DNA of 64,000 nucleotides from Thermoactinomyces intermedius. Its GTDB lineage: Bacteria > Bacillota > Bacilli > Thermoactinomycetales > Thermoactinomycetaceae. Shown one piece after another: positions 17,192-25,599 of this stretch. The notes under the pieces were generated by a model. It saw only the letters and a list, made by a program, of their open reading frames with translations. It was not told the DNA's origin and did no database searches. A program made the position numbers and the translations under genes. Positions within the stretch are counted from its first letter, which is position 1. The number at the start of each line of letters is the position of its first letter. The stretch lies in NCBI RefSeq assembly GCF_016055025.1, contig NZ_JAECVW010000005.1; one strand, written 5' to 3'.

Positions 17192-17959
17192 ATGCTGTGG
17201 AGTAAGAAAAGTGGAATTCGCCAAACTCTGCAGGCAGATATTCAAGCGGTGTTTGACCGGGATCCGGCGGCTCGGAGCACTTTGGAAGTGGTGTTGACTT
17301 ATTCCGGATTGCATGCATTATGGGCTCACCGGTTGGCACATTGGTTCTACAAAAAACGTTTGTTGCTCATTGCGCGTATAATATCCCAGTTAAACCGATT
17401 TTTTACCGGGATTGAGATTCATCCCGGTGCCAAAATCGGCCGGGGGGTCTTCATTGATCACGGAATGGGCGTGGTCATCGGAGAAACGTGTGAAATCGGT
17501 GATTATGTGACGATTTATCAAGGCGTCACATTGGGCGGGACCGGCAAAGAAAAAGGAAAACGGCATCCGACGATCGAGGATCATGTGATGATTGCGTCCG
17601 GGGCAAAAGTTTTGGGTTCCATTCGTGTCGGACGCTTTGCCAAAATCGGAGCCGGCTCGGTGGTCTTGCGGGATGTGCCGCCAAATTCCACCGTTGTCGG
17701 AGTGCCGGGACGGGTGGTGATCCAGGACGGCGTACGGGTGAAAGATGATTTGGATCAGGTGAACCTGCCCGACCCGGTTGCGGAAACATTGCGATCCATG
17801 CATGTGGAAATGGATGCGTTAAAAGCCCGGTTGAGTGAGTTGGAAGCGAAGTTAAAGTGCACGGAAAATCCAGTGGATCAGGGAGGAACAACCGACGATG
17901 ACAATACGGCTTTACAACACGCTGACCAGAAAGAAAGAAGTGCTTCAAGTACAAAATAA
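17192..17959 (+). CDS. cysE: CysE, serine O-acetyltransferase
   Basis: From the ATG at 17192 (GAGGGGG upstream) the protein has 255 residues. The N-terminal helical part (DIQAVFDRDPAARS) leads to left-handed beta-helix hexapeptide repeats (IEIHPGAKIGRG, IDHGMGVVIGETCEIGD) with catalytic His in DHGMG and the loop GGTGKEKGKRHP. It acetylates serine with acetyl-CoA, the first step of cysteine synthesis. The tail after about residue 215 is hydrophilic and longer than in most relatives: the last 21 codons lie inside cysS in another frame. It is controlled by the Cys T-box. Confidence 0.95.
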   Translation: MLWSKKSGIRQTLQADIQAVFDRDPAARSTLEVVLTYSGLHALWAHRLAHWFYKKRLLLIARIISQLNRFFTGIEIHPGAKIGRGVFIDHGMGVVIGETCEIGDYVTIYQGVTLGGTGKEKGKRHPTIEDHVMIASGAKVLGSIRVGRFAKIGAGSVVLRDVPPNSTVVGVPGRVVIQDGVRVKDDLDQVNLPDPVAETLRSMHVEMDALKARLSELEAKLKCTENPVDQGGTTDDDNTALQHADQKERSASSTK

Positions 17960-19295
17960 TGAGGTTCGCATCTATGTGTGCGGACCGACGGTATATAACT
18001 TTATTCATATCGGGAACGCCCGTGTCTTTGTCTTTTTTGACGTGGTGCGTCGGTACTTGCGTTCCCGGGGTTATCGTGTGACCTATGTGCAGAATTTCAC
18101 CGATGTCGACGACAAGTTGATCCGGGCCTCCCAAGAAACGGGAAAACCGGTGCCGGAAATCGCCGAACAATACATCCAAGCTTATTTTGAGGATATGGAT
18201 ACGTTGGGGGTGCAACGGGCGGACGTGCATCCGCGGGCAACCGAGCATATTCAGGAGATGATTGAAGCGATTCAGGATCTGATCGACAAAGGATATGCGT
18301 ATGAAAAGAACGGGGATGTTTACTTCCGCTCCTTGCGCAAAAAAGATTACGGAAAACTGTCCCATCAATCGCTGGAGGAATTGAAGGCGGGGGCCAGGAT
18401 CGAAATCAATGAACAAAAGGAACATCCGTTGGATTTTGCATTGTGGAAAGCTGCCAAGCCCGGGGAAATCAGCTGGGAAACGCCTTGGGGACGCGGGCGG
18501 CCCGGCTGGCACATCGAATGTTCCGTGATGGCGCGCAAATACCTGGGGGACACGTTGGATATCCATGCAGGCGGAGCCGATCTCTGCTTCCCCCATCACG
18601 AAAACGAAATCGCACAAAGCGAGGCATGGACGGGCAAAACATTTGTGCGTTATTGGCTGCATAACGGGTATATTAATATGGGAAATGAAAAGATGTCAAA
18701 ATCGCTCGGGAATGTCAAACGCGTGGTTGAATTGCGTAAGACCTATTCCCCGGAGGCGATCCGGTATTTCCTTTTATCCGCCCATTACCGGCATCCGATT
18801 TCCTTCAGCGACGAAGTAATGAGGCAGGCGGAAGGAAGCATTGAACGGATCCAAACCGCGGTGGAAAATTTAAAACACCGGTTGGATTCGGCTCTTCCCG
18901 GCGAAGAAGATCCGGAAACGGCCGCGAAGCTGTCAAGGTACAAAGAGCAGTTTGAAGCCGAGATGAACGATGATTTCAATACAGCCAATGCCATCAGTGT
19001 GCTGTTTGAAGTGGTCAAATTGGCGAATGAAACGGTGGCAAAACCGGTCGTGTCCAAGGAAACGGTCCAAGCAATCCTGGATTGGCTGAAAACGCATGGA
19101 GAAGAAATTTTGGGCCTTGTCACAACCGAATCGGAAGACCGCCTGGAGCAGGAGCTGGAAGCCTTGATCGAAGAAAGGCAAAAAGCGCGCAAAGCCCGGG
19201 ATTTTGCCAAAGCTGACGCGATCCGGGACCAGCTTTTGGCCCGCGGAATTGTGCTGGAAGACACACCACAAGGAGTTCGATGGAGAAGAAAATGA
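17898..19295 (+). CDS. cysS: Cysteinyl-tRNA synthetase
   Basis: The 465-residue class I synthetase has the HIGH motif as FIHIGNARV near residue 35 and the KMSKS motif as EKMSKSLGN near 267. Zinc ligands are visible: C28 (YVCGPTVYN), the Cys of HIECSVMA near 210 and the His pair of LCFPHHENE near 235-239. The ATG at 17898 has a GGGAGGA ribosome-binding site and lies 62 bases inside the end of cysE, an unusually long overlap. It charges tRNA-Cys and shares the T-box with cysE. Confidence 0.97.
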   Translation: MTIRLYNTLTRKKEVLQVQNNEVRIYVCGPTVYNFIHIGNARVFVFFDVVRRYLRSRGYRVTYVQNFTDVDDKLIRASQETGKPVPEIAEQYIQAYFEDMDTLGVQRADVHPRATEHIQEMIEAIQDLIDKGYAYEKNGDVYFRSLRKKDYGKLSHQSLEELKAGARIEINEQKEHPLDFALWKAAKPGEISWETPWGRGRPGWHIECSVMARKYLGDTLDIHAGGADLCFPHHENEIAQSEAWTGKTFVRYWLHNGYINMGNEKMSKSLGNVKRVVELRKTYSPEAIRYFLLSAHYRHPISFSDEVMRQAEGSIERIQTAVENLKHRLDSALPGEEDPETAAKLSRYKEQFEAEMNDDFNTANAISVLFEVVKLANETVAKPVVSKETVQAILDWLKTHGEEILGLVTTESEDRLEQELEALIEERQKARKARDFAKADAIRDQLLARGIVLEDTPQGVRWRRK

Positions 19296-19726
19296 GTGAA
19301 AACATGTTCGGAATGCTTCGACCGCTGACCAAAACCCCGCGGGAATATAATCCGTTGTTGCTGGCTTATCTGGGTGATGCCGTGTATGAGATTTTTATCC
19401 GGCATCACCTGGTGGCCCGCGGCATTGCCCGGCCTCAGGACTTGCAAAAAGAGGCGTCCAAGTTTGTTTCTGCTTTGGCCCAGGCCAAAGTGTACAAAGC
19501 GATTGAAAATGATTTGACGGAAGAAGAGCGGGACATCTTAAGACGCGGCCGCAATGCCAAGTCGGGAAGTGTCCCCAAAAACGCCAAGGTGACGGATTAC
19601 AGGCAAAGCACCGGATTGGAAGCGTTGATGGGCTACCTGTATTTGAAAAAAGATGAACAACGTTTGCATGAATTAATGAATTCAGCGATAGAGATTGTCG
19701 AAAAGGGGTACAAGAAAAATGATTGA
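19292..19726 (+). CDS. mrnC: Mini-ribonuclease III
   Basis: The protein has 144 residues from the ATG at 19292, which overlaps the cysS stop (ATGA); an ATG at 19280 is an alternative with AAGGAG four bases upstream. It contains an RNase III catalytic fold without a dsRNA-binding domain: the signature YLGDAVYEIFIRHHL near residue 25-40, and the RGRNAKSGSVPKNA segment near 86-100. It matures 23S rRNA ends in Bacillus. The position between cysS and rlmB is the conserved one. Confidence 0.94.
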   Translation: MSENMFGMLRPLTKTPREYNPLLLAYLGDAVYEIFIRHHLVARGIARPQDLQKEASKFVSALAQAKVYKAIENDLTEEERDILRRGRNAKSGSVPKNAKVTDYRQSTGLEALMGYLYLKKDEQRLHELMNSAIEIVEKGYKKND

Positions 19727-20459
19727 CTGGATATACGGGAAACACGCCGTTTTGGAAACTTTGAAGTCCGGGCGCCCGGTGGAAAAAATTCTTTTGGCAA
19801 AAAACATCAACAAATTCAGCGTGAATGAGATCATTGAACACGCCAAAAAACAAAACGTTCCGTTCCAATGGGTGCCCCGTACCCGTTTGGATCAATTGGC
19901 GGAAGGGAATAACCATCAAGGAGTCGTTGCCCAAGTCGCTGCCTTTGAGTACGCTTCGCTGGAAGACCTTTTTGAGCGGGCGGAGCAGAAACAGGAGGCA
20001 CCCTTTTTTTTGCTTTTGGACAGCATTGAAGATCCCCACAACCTCGGATCGATTTTGCGTTCAGCTGATGCCTCGGGGGTGCATGGGGTCATCATTCCGA
20101 AGCGGAGGGCGGCAGGGGTGACTTCCGTGGTGGCAAAAACTTCGGCTGGTGCGGTGCAACATGTGCCGGTTGTCCGGGTGACCAATTTGAACCGTGTTGC
20201 CGATGAGTTGAAAGAGCGGGGAGTCTGGCTCGTCGGAAGCGACGGATCGGCCGAACAGGAGTATACCCGGGTCGATTACAAAATGCCGGTTGCCATGGTG
20301 ATCGGGAACGAAGGGCGCGGGATTCATTCGTTGTTGAAAAAGAAATGCGATTATTTGGTGAAGCTCCCGATGAGAGGGAAGGTTTCATCGTTAAATGCAT
20401 CGGTTGCGGCGGGAATTCTCATGTATGAAGTCATGCGCTGCCGGATGAACGATGGTTAA
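19719..20459 (+). CDS. rlmB: RlmB, 23S rRNA (guanosine-2'-O) methyltransferase
   Basis: The protein has 246 residues from the ATG at 19719. The N-terminal L30e-like substrate-binding domain (YGKHAVLETL) precedes a SPOUT/TrmH methyltransferase domain. The trefoil-knot motifs are visible: SIEDPHNLGSILRSADASG near 113-131, VIGNEGRGI near 197 and KLPMRGKVSSLNASVAAG near 215-232. It 2'-O-methylates a guanosine in 23S rRNA domain V (G2251 in Escherichia coli). It overlaps mrnC by eight bases and the following gene by eight bases. Confidence 0.95.
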   Translation: MIDWIYGKHAVLETLKSGRPVEKILLAKNINKFSVNEIIEHAKKQNVPFQWVPRTRLDQLAEGNNHQGVVAQVAAFEYASLEDLFERAEQKQEAPFFLLLDSIEDPHNLGSILRSADASGVHGVIIPKRRAAGVTSVVAKTSAGAVQHVPVVRVTNLNRVADELKERGVWLVGSDGSAEQEYTRVDYKMPVAMVIGNEGRGIHSLLKKKCDYLVKLPMRGKVSSLNASVAAGILMYEVMRCRMNDG

Positions 20460-20973
20460 GCATGAAGAATGGCTGGTGGTGGATGGGTATAACGTGATCG
20501 GTGCCAAGTCGGGGGTGCACTGGAATCCGGTTTCAATTGAGGAGGAACGGGTTCAGCTGATTCGCGATTTGTCTGAATATCAGGCGATGACCGGACGGCA
20601 GGTCCATCTTGTGTTTGATGCGCATTCCACACCAGGGATTGATGTGAAAACCGACGAAGAGAAAATTTTGGTTTACTACACCCGCCGCGACGAAACCGCG
20701 GATGAGTTTATCGAACGCTTTGTCAAGAAGCATAAAAACCCGCACCGTTCCATTTATGTGGCAACGTCAGATTATCTGGAGCAACGGATGGTTTTTGGGC
20801 AAGGGGCCTACCGCATCTCTTCCAGGGAGCTGTTGGAGGAGATCCGGATCGCCAAGGAGAAATTAAACAAAAAATTGAAACGGGAGAAGCAACAAAAGCA
20901 AAGAAACACCTTGGAAGAAAGAATAAGTATCGATCTCAAACAGATATTTGAAAAATGGAGAAGGAAAAAATAG
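20452..20973 (+). CDS. rae1: Rae1/YacP, NYN-domain ribosome-associated endoribonuclease
   Basis: The protein has 173 residues and the NYN (PIN-like) nuclease start VVDGYNVIGA with the catalytic Asp at about residue 11. A second acidic cluster is DAHSTPG near 59, with RDETADEFIERF further on and YVATSDYLEQ near 102. The C-terminal 45 residues are a highly charged Lys/Arg-rich helix. In Bacillus subtilis this family cleaves mRNA in the ribosomal A site. It overlaps rlmB and is followed by the sigH promoter. Confidence 0.93.
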   Translation: MVKHEEWLVVDGYNVIGAKSGVHWNPVSIEEERVQLIRDLSEYQAMTGRQVHLVFDAHSTPGIDVKTDEEKILVYYTRRDETADEFIERFVKKHKNPHRSIYVATSDYLEQRMVFGQGAYRISSRELLEEIRIAKEKLNKKLKREKQQKQRNTLEERISIDLKQIFEKWRRKK

Positions 20974-20981
20974 GTTAAAAT

Positions 20982-21011
20982 TTGACGTTTTTGTTTCACT
21001 TCGGATATAAT
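20982..21011 (+). promoter_or_regulatory. Sigma-A-type promoter of sigH
   Basis: TTGACG (20982-20987) and TATAAT (21006-21011) are 18 bases apart, immediately after the rae1 stop. The sigH start codon is 57 bases further on. In Bacillus the sigH promoter is repressed by AbrB; I cannot identify an AbrB site by eye. Confidence 0.8.
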
Positions 21012-21068
21012 AACATTACTGTGGGTTAATATAAGGGTTTATAGGCTACTTGGTCGGGAGGGAAAGCG

Positions 21069-21734
21069 GTGAGTGTAAATCTTCAATCCAGTAATTTTGT
21101 CACTTACGACAGAAATGCTGATTACAAAAACATGGCCGACGAAGAGCTGGTTTATGGCGTACGCGTGGGAGATCATCAGGCTCTGGAATATTTGATTAAT
21201 AAGTACAAAAATTTCGTCAGGGCGAAAGCGAGATCCTATTTTCTCATCGGAGCCGATCACGAAGATATCGTGCAGGAGGGGATGATTGGGCTATTTAAAG
21301 CGATTCGGGACTTTAAGGGGGACAAGCTGGCTTCGTTTAAAGCATTTGCCGAATTATGCATCACGCGCCAGATCATCACAGCGATCAAAACGGCTACCCG
21401 ACAAAAACACATTCCGCTCAACTCTTATGTGTCATTGGACAAGCCTGCTTACGATGACGATACGGACAGGACGTTGCTGGATAAAATCCCCGGAAGTCTA
21501 TCAAACCCTGAGGAGATCTACATCAGCCAGGAAGAATATAATGATATTGAAGATAAAATAGCGAAAATTCTTAGTGATTTGGAACGGAAAGTATTGATGT
21601 TGTATCTGGACGGACGTTCTTATCAGGAAATCGCGGTCGACTTAAATCGACATGTGAAGTCGATCGACAATGCCTTGCAGAGAGTGAAACGGAAATTAGA
21701 AAGATACCTTGAAGTGCGTGAACTTTCTTTATGA
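21069..21734 (+). CDS. sigH: RNA polymerase sigma-H factor
   Basis: The protein has 221 residues with a GTG start. Region 2 contains the -10-binding segment (ADHEDIVQEGMIGLFKAIRDF, residues about 59-79, given here as a description of the region with key acidic and aromatic residues). Region 4 helix-turn-helix lies at about 175-210 (LSDLERKVLMLYLDG, SYQEIAVDLNRH, KSIDNALQRVKRKLE). Sigma-H drives transition-state and early sporulation genes. The gene has its own promoter and a strong terminator, so it is a single-gene unit here. Confidence 0.97.
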   Translation: MSVNLQSSNFVTYDRNADYKNMADEELVYGVRVGDHQALEYLINKYKNFVRAKARSYFLIGADHEDIVQEGMIGLFKAIRDFKGDKLASFKAFAELCITRQIITAIKTATRQKHIPLNSYVSLDKPAYDDDTDRTLLDKIPGSLSNPEEIYISQEEYNDIEDKIAKILSDLERKVLMLYLDGRSYQEIAVDLNRHVKSIDNALQRVKRKLERYLEVRELSL

Positions 21735-21755
21735 TGCAAAAAAGCACCGGTTCAC

Positions 21756-21787
21756 AAAAGAACAGGTTTCGTACCTGTTCTTTTGTT
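21756..21787 (+). terminator. Terminator after sigH
   Basis: A 12-bp perfect stem, AAAAGAACAGGT/ACCTGTTCTTTT, with loop TTCGT is followed by GTTTGG. It lies 22 bases past the sigH stop. Confidence 0.92.
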
Positions 21788-22061
21788 TGGGTTCGACAAA
21801 AAACATCATGATTCCTTTTCGTTTAAGATAAATTGTATTAAAAATTTGTACTGATTGTATTTGGTTTCGCAGTTTGAATGCCTTGGGAATCTATTTTATG
21901 CCCGTTGTATCCGGTGAATAAAGGGGATTGCAAAAGAGGTGTTGGAAAGTGCCGGAAGATTTCCGGTTCTCCTATTCTTAATACATTGAATTTTTAGATC
22001 ATGGCAGAGTATTCGTATTATAATAAAACCAAAAGCCCTGATGATTACTGAGAGGGATCTC
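21788..22061 (+). other. AT-rich intergenic region without a recognised gene
   Basis: I see no supported gene here. A short palindrome CCGGAA-GAT-TTCCGG occupies 21952-21966. A TATAAT at 22019-22024 and a GAGAGGG ribosome-binding site at 22049-22055 precede the broken gene that follows. Confidence 0.5.
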
Positions 22062-22954
22062 ATGGAACACAAAGATGAGCAAGAACGAAAATTGGGAGAT
22101 GCTCTGACCGTTTCTTATTTCACTCTTCTGCTCTATGTTATCAGCTTCTTTACGGATACTGCCTATAAATTGTACTTTCACATCCCTGTTTACTACTCGG
22201 AATTCACTTTGGATTATTATTTGTAATCTGCCATTATGATTCCGATCATGATGATTGTGATTATCGCGACCGTTTGGTCGGGTGGGATCCAGGATGGAGT
22301 GCTCCGGTCTGTGCGTCGGGCGAAGTTTTATAATGAGCGGAATTATCAATCGGCTAAAACATTGATGTCCGTTATTTATCGTTATTTTATTTTGTATAGT
22401 GTCGTGGGGATGTTTCGGGTGGTTGGCGATAATCAGTATGTTGTCCCTTTTCTCATTTCAATATTTTTCTATTTTCACAAGGGAGTCATTCGGTTGCAAA
22501 GCATGATAAAAAAAGTCATTTTTTCTTTCAACCCCCCAATACCATGGAAATACCGATGGCAACGGTATAAAAAGCTTTATCTTCGCATTGTAAAAGAGCA
22601 AAGAACCGTTTTTGAGTTTTATCGGTATTTTCCAAGTACGGCTCAAATGCTTTGAATGATAGTTCTGTTATCGCTGATTATCATCTTATTTGCCTATAAA
22701 ACCGGTTTGTATACGGCACAAAACCAGACTTATTTTTATGCGGTGAAAATGGAAAAAAAGAGAAATGGGTTGTGTAGGGGACTTATGATGACTCGTTGAT
22801 CGTTGCGCCGCTTAGAAAAAAACAAATTGAAGACAGATTCCGGTTGCTTGATCGCAAATCCAAAGAAGCATTATCGGCTGATTACGAAAAAGTGGGCCCG
22901 CTGAAGGCAGCAGATGGAAAAAAGCAGGGGACGGACCGGTTTATCATTATTTAA
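22062..22954 (+). pseudogene. Decayed membrane-protein gene
   Basis: One reading frame can be followed from the ATG at 22062 through in-frame stops TAA (22224-22226) and TGA (22653-22655). After a frameshift near 22750 it continues through TAG (22775-22777) to a final TAA at 22952. Together it would encode about 297 residues: an N-terminal transmembrane helix (VSYFTLLLYVISFF), a second (IMIPIMMIVIIATVW), two central segments, a fourth near the C-terminal third (IVLLSLIIILFAY), and a soluble tail with KKQIEDRFRLLDRKSKEAL. I do not recognise the family. The frame keeps protein-like composition across each break, so this is a recently inactivated gene. Confidence 0.75.
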
Positions 22955-23043
22955 AATAAGGGGATTTTGATTCATGGATAAAAACAGGCTGGTTATTGAT
23001 CGCCGCAATTTGTGTCAATAATGGTTTTACAAACGGCTTTACA

Positions 23044-23072
23044 TTGACAGCAGGGAGCCAGTGTGATAATGT
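23044..23072 (+). promoter_or_regulatory. Promoter of rpmG-secE-nusG
   Basis: A perfect TTGACA (23044-23049) is followed by GATAAT at 23065-23070 (15-base spacer) or TAATGT at 23067-23072 (17-base spacer). A TG dinucleotide at 23062-23063 upstream of GATAAT suggests an extended -10. It lies about 70 bases before rpmG. Confidence 0.65.
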
Positions 23073-23139
23073 AATTTGGGTATTTTCTATCGTTTCCTTC
23101 CGTTTGAACGGCGACATGATGAAGAGGAGGTGTCGGAAG

Positions 23140-23289
23140 ATGCGGGTGAACATTACACTGGCTTGCACCGTGTGTCGTTCGCGCAACTATGCGTTGACCA
23201 AAAACAAAAGCAAACATCCGGATCGCATGGAGTTACGCAAATATTGTCCGCGTTGCAATTCGCATCAAATCCATCGTGAAACCAAGTAA
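23140..23289 (+). CDS. rpmG: 50S ribosomal protein L33 (Cys-containing form)
   Basis: The protein has 49 residues, starting at the ATG after GAGGAGGTG. It has two Cys pairs, CTVC near residue 9-12 and CPRC near 36-39, so it is the zinc-binding form of L33. Its place upstream of secE and nusG matches the rpmGB gene of Bacillus. A longer open frame begins at 22996 but would include the promoter. Confidence 0.95.
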   Translation: MRVNITLACTVCRSRNYALTKNKSKHPDRMELRKYCPRCNSHQIHRETK

Positions 23290-23328
23290 TCAGGTTTTAG
23301 CTGCTTGATAGAAGATGGGGGTGACAAT

Positions 23329-23553
23329 ATGGCTGCTTTTCAAGGCCTTAGACGTGGAGTCCGGAAAAGCGTTTCCGGTACAGCCGGCTTTTTCCGGGGA
23401 AGCATTCAGGAACTGAAAAAAGTTCGCTGGCCAAACCGGCAGGAAATGTTTAACTACACCGTTGTGGTTTTGCTGATTGTGATACTCTTGGCTGTCTTTT
23501 TCTTTGTCGTGGATGCTGGGATTTATCAGTTGGTGAAACTGATTACTAAATAG
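23329..23553 (+). CDS. secE: SecE, preprotein translocase subunit
   Basis: The protein has 74 residues and the single-helix Gram-positive form of SecE. A basic amphipathic segment (GSIQELKKVRWPNRQEM, about 24-40) precedes one transmembrane helix (about 44-66). SecE clamps the SecY channel in the membrane. The ATG at 23329 follows GGGGGTG; an upstream ATG at 23305 lacks a site. It is followed closely by nusG. Confidence 0.96.
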   Translation: MAAFQGLRRGVRKSVSGTAGFFRGSIQELKKVRWPNRQEMFNYTVVVLLIVILLAVFFFVVDAGIYQLVKLITK

Positions 23554-23598
23554 CAGTCATTTTTTAAGGGGGGGACAGGGGTCAAACCCTGATGAGCA

Positions 23599-24132
23599 AT
23601 GGAGAAGAATTGGTATGTGGTTCACACGTATTCCGGCTACGAGAACAAAGTGAAAACCAACCTGGAAAAGCGTGTCCATTCCATGGACATGCAAGATAAG
23701 ATCTTCCGCGTTCTTGTACCAATGGAAGAAGGAATCGAGCACAAAGACGGAAAAAAGAAAACGGTAATGCGAAAAGTCTTTCCGGGTTATGTGTTGGTAG
23801 AGATGGTTATGACCGACGACTCGTGGTATGTCGTGCGAAACACACCAGGAGTGACAGGATTCGTGGGTTCATCAGGGGCAGGGTCCAAGCCAACTCCCCT
23901 TATGCCGGATGAGGTTGATGCCATCCTGCGTCAAATGGGCATGGAAGAGTCTAAGGTGACGGTTGATTTTTCGATTGGCGAAAATGTCAAAGTGAAGGAA
24001 GGACCGTTCGCTAATTTTGTCGGAAGAATTGACGAAATTGATGCCAGCCGTTCAAAAATCAAAGTAATGGTCAATATGTTCGGCCGGGAGACGCCGGTTG
24101 AACTGGATTTTGACCAAGTGGAAAAAATTTAG
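23599..24132 (+). CDS. nusG: NusG, transcription elongation/termination factor
   Basis: The protein has 177 residues. The NGN domain (WYVVHTYSGYENKVKTNLE at 4-22, FPGYVLVEM near 63) is followed by a KOW domain (NVKVKEGPFANFVGRIDEID, about 128-147). NusG binds RNA polymerase clamp helices and affects pausing. The ribosome-binding site is weak, with only a GGGGGACAGGGG stretch more than 20 bases upstream. A CGAAAGCTTTCG palindrome and a T-rich run after the stop may form a weak terminator before rplK. Confidence 0.96.
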   Translation: MEKNWYVVHTYSGYENKVKTNLEKRVHSMDMQDKIFRVLVPMEEGIEHKDGKKKTVMRKVFPGYVLVEMVMTDDSWYVVRNTPGVTGFVGSSGAGSKPTPLMPDEVDAILRQMGMEESKVTVDFSIGENVKVKEGPFANFVGRIDEIDASRSKIKVMVNMFGRETPVELDFDQVEKI

Positions 24133-24298
24133 CGAACCGAAAGCTTTCGTTTCTTTTTTGTGTGTGGTAAAGTATAACTGTTTGTTGTATGTTACCCCCA
24201 TCTTTGGGGCGAGCGCAAGCCTGACTGAAAGGGAGCTTGCCTTTCCGTGGGAGGGTAATACCCGAGAAAACCACATGTTTGAAGGAGGTTGGATTCGC

Positions 24299-24724
24299 GT
24301 GGCCAAAAAAGTCATTAAAGTGGTCAAGCTGCAGATTCCGGCTGGGAAAGCCAATCCGGCACCGCCTGTGGGTCCGGCATTGGGTCAAGCTGGTGTGAAC
24401 ATCATGGGATTTTGTAAAGAGTTCAATGCCCGCACGGCTGAACAAGCCGGACTGATCATTCCGGTTGAAATCACGGTTTATGAGGACCGTTCCTTTACAT
24501 TTATCACCAAAACTCCTCCAGCTGCCGTTCTCTTGAAGAAAGCAGCCGGAATTGAATCCGGATCCGGTGAACCGAACCGGAACAAAGTAGCGACCATTAA
24601 ACGGGATAAAGTGCGTGAGATCGCTGAAATGAAAATGCCCGATTTGAATGCCGCAAGCGTGGAAGCCGCCATGCGCATGGTGGAAGGCACGGCAAAAAGC
24701 ATGGGCATTCAGATTGAAGACTGA
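24299..24724 (+). CDS. rplK: 50S ribosomal protein L11
   Basis: With the GTG start at 24299 the protein has 141 residues, the exact family length. AAGGAGG lies upstream. The N-terminal domain contains the Pro-rich segment NPAPPVGPALGQAGVNIM that faces the factor-binding centre. The C-terminal domain binds 23S rRNA in the GTPase-associated centre. The 166-base gap after nusG contains a TATAAC at 24193-24198 and a hairpin around 24228-24245; no clear -35 is visible. Confidence 0.96.
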   Translation: MAKKVIKVVKLQIPAGKANPAPPVGPALGQAGVNIMGFCKEFNARTAEQAGLIIPVEITVYEDRSFTFITKTPPAAVLLKKAAGIESGSGEPNRNKVATIKRDKVREIAEMKMPDLNAASVEAAMRMVEGTAKSMGIQIED

Positions 24725-24812
24725 TCGGGCGAAGAGCCGGGCTGCTCTGCCACGAGCAGCTTGAAGCTTGTGGGAGGATCTTCCGCTAAGACCACGAAAG
24801 GAGGAAATGAAC

Positions 24813-25511
24813 GTGGCAAAACACGGCAAAAAATATCTTGAGGCGCTTAAAAAAGTGGACCGCGAAAAACTCTACAGCCCTCAAGAAGCTTTGGAACTTG
24901 TGAAAGAAATTTCCACTGCGAAGTTTGATGAAACGGTCGAAGCAGCGTTCCGTCTGGGAATCGACACCAAAAAAGCTGACCAGCAAGTAAGAGGTGCGGT
25001 GGTGTTGCCGCATGGTACCGGGAAAACCAAACGCGTTCTCGTCTTTGCCAAAGGGGAGAAAGCAAAAGAAGCTGAAGCTGCCGGTGCCGATTATGTCGGA
25101 GATGAAGAGACGATCAACAAAGTCAGCCAAGGTTGGCTCGATTTTGACGTGGTTGTGGCCACTCCCGACATGATGGGACAAGTCGGACGTTTGGGACGGA
25201 TCCTGGGACCGAAAGGATTAATGCCCAACCCGAAAACCGGTACGGTTACCTTTGAAATCGAGAAAGCCGTCAAAGAAATCAAAGCCGGTAAAATTGAATA
25301 CCGTGCCGACAAAGCCGGTATTGTTCACGCTGCGATCGGTAAAGTTTCCTTTACGACAGATCAATTGCGTGAAAACTTGCAAGTGTTGGCTGAAGCTTTG
25401 ATGAAAGCCAAACCGGCTGCTGCCAAAGGAACCTACATGAAGAGCGTGACCGTTTCTTCGACCATGGGACCTGGCGTTGCCGTCAGCGCACAACAATTGG
25501 TCGGTCGTTAA
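24813..25511 (+). CDS. rplA: 50S ribosomal protein L1
   Basis: The protein has 232 residues from the GTG at 24813. AAAGGAGG is eight bases upstream of this GTG but only two from an ATG at 24807, which decides the start. The L1 signature is present: VVATPDMMGQVGRLGRILGP followed by KGLMPNPKTGTV, about residues 112-140. L1 forms the mobile stalk at the ribosomal E site and often autoregulates its own mRNA. It follows rplK by 88 bases. Confidence 0.96.
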   Translation: MAKHGKKYLEALKKVDREKLYSPQEALELVKEISTAKFDETVEAAFRLGIDTKKADQQVRGAVVLPHGTGKTKRVLVFAKGEKAKEAEAAGADYVGDEETINKVSQGWLDFDVVVATPDMMGQVGRLGRILGPKGLMPNPKTGTVTFEIEKAVKEIKAGKIEYRADKAGIVHAAIGKVSFTTDQLRENLQVLAEALMKAKPAAAKGTYMKSVTVSSTMGPGVAVSAQQLVGR

Positions 25512-25559
25512 TTTTTGCATCTGGAAATCTTTTGCACGGGGCAATGAAGAGAACAAGTA

Positions 25560-25588
25560 TTGCCCGGTGATGACTTTTTTGATATAAT
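25560..25588 (+). promoter_or_regulatory. Sigma-A-type promoter of rplJL
   Basis: TTGCCC (25560-25565) and a perfect TATAAT (25583-25588) are 17 bases apart. Transcription starting near 25595 gives the L10 leader RNA. Confidence 0.82.
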
Positions 25589-25599
25589 CCGAGTCATGA

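Noticed and set aside
17526..18662. 378-codon open frame antisense to cysE/cysS
   Set aside because: It overlaps two well-supported genes and has no recognisable motif.
21788..22061. Possible small gene or tRNA between sigH and the decayed gene
   Set aside because: There is no cloverleaf, no ribosome-binding site with a sustained frame, and only a short palindrome.
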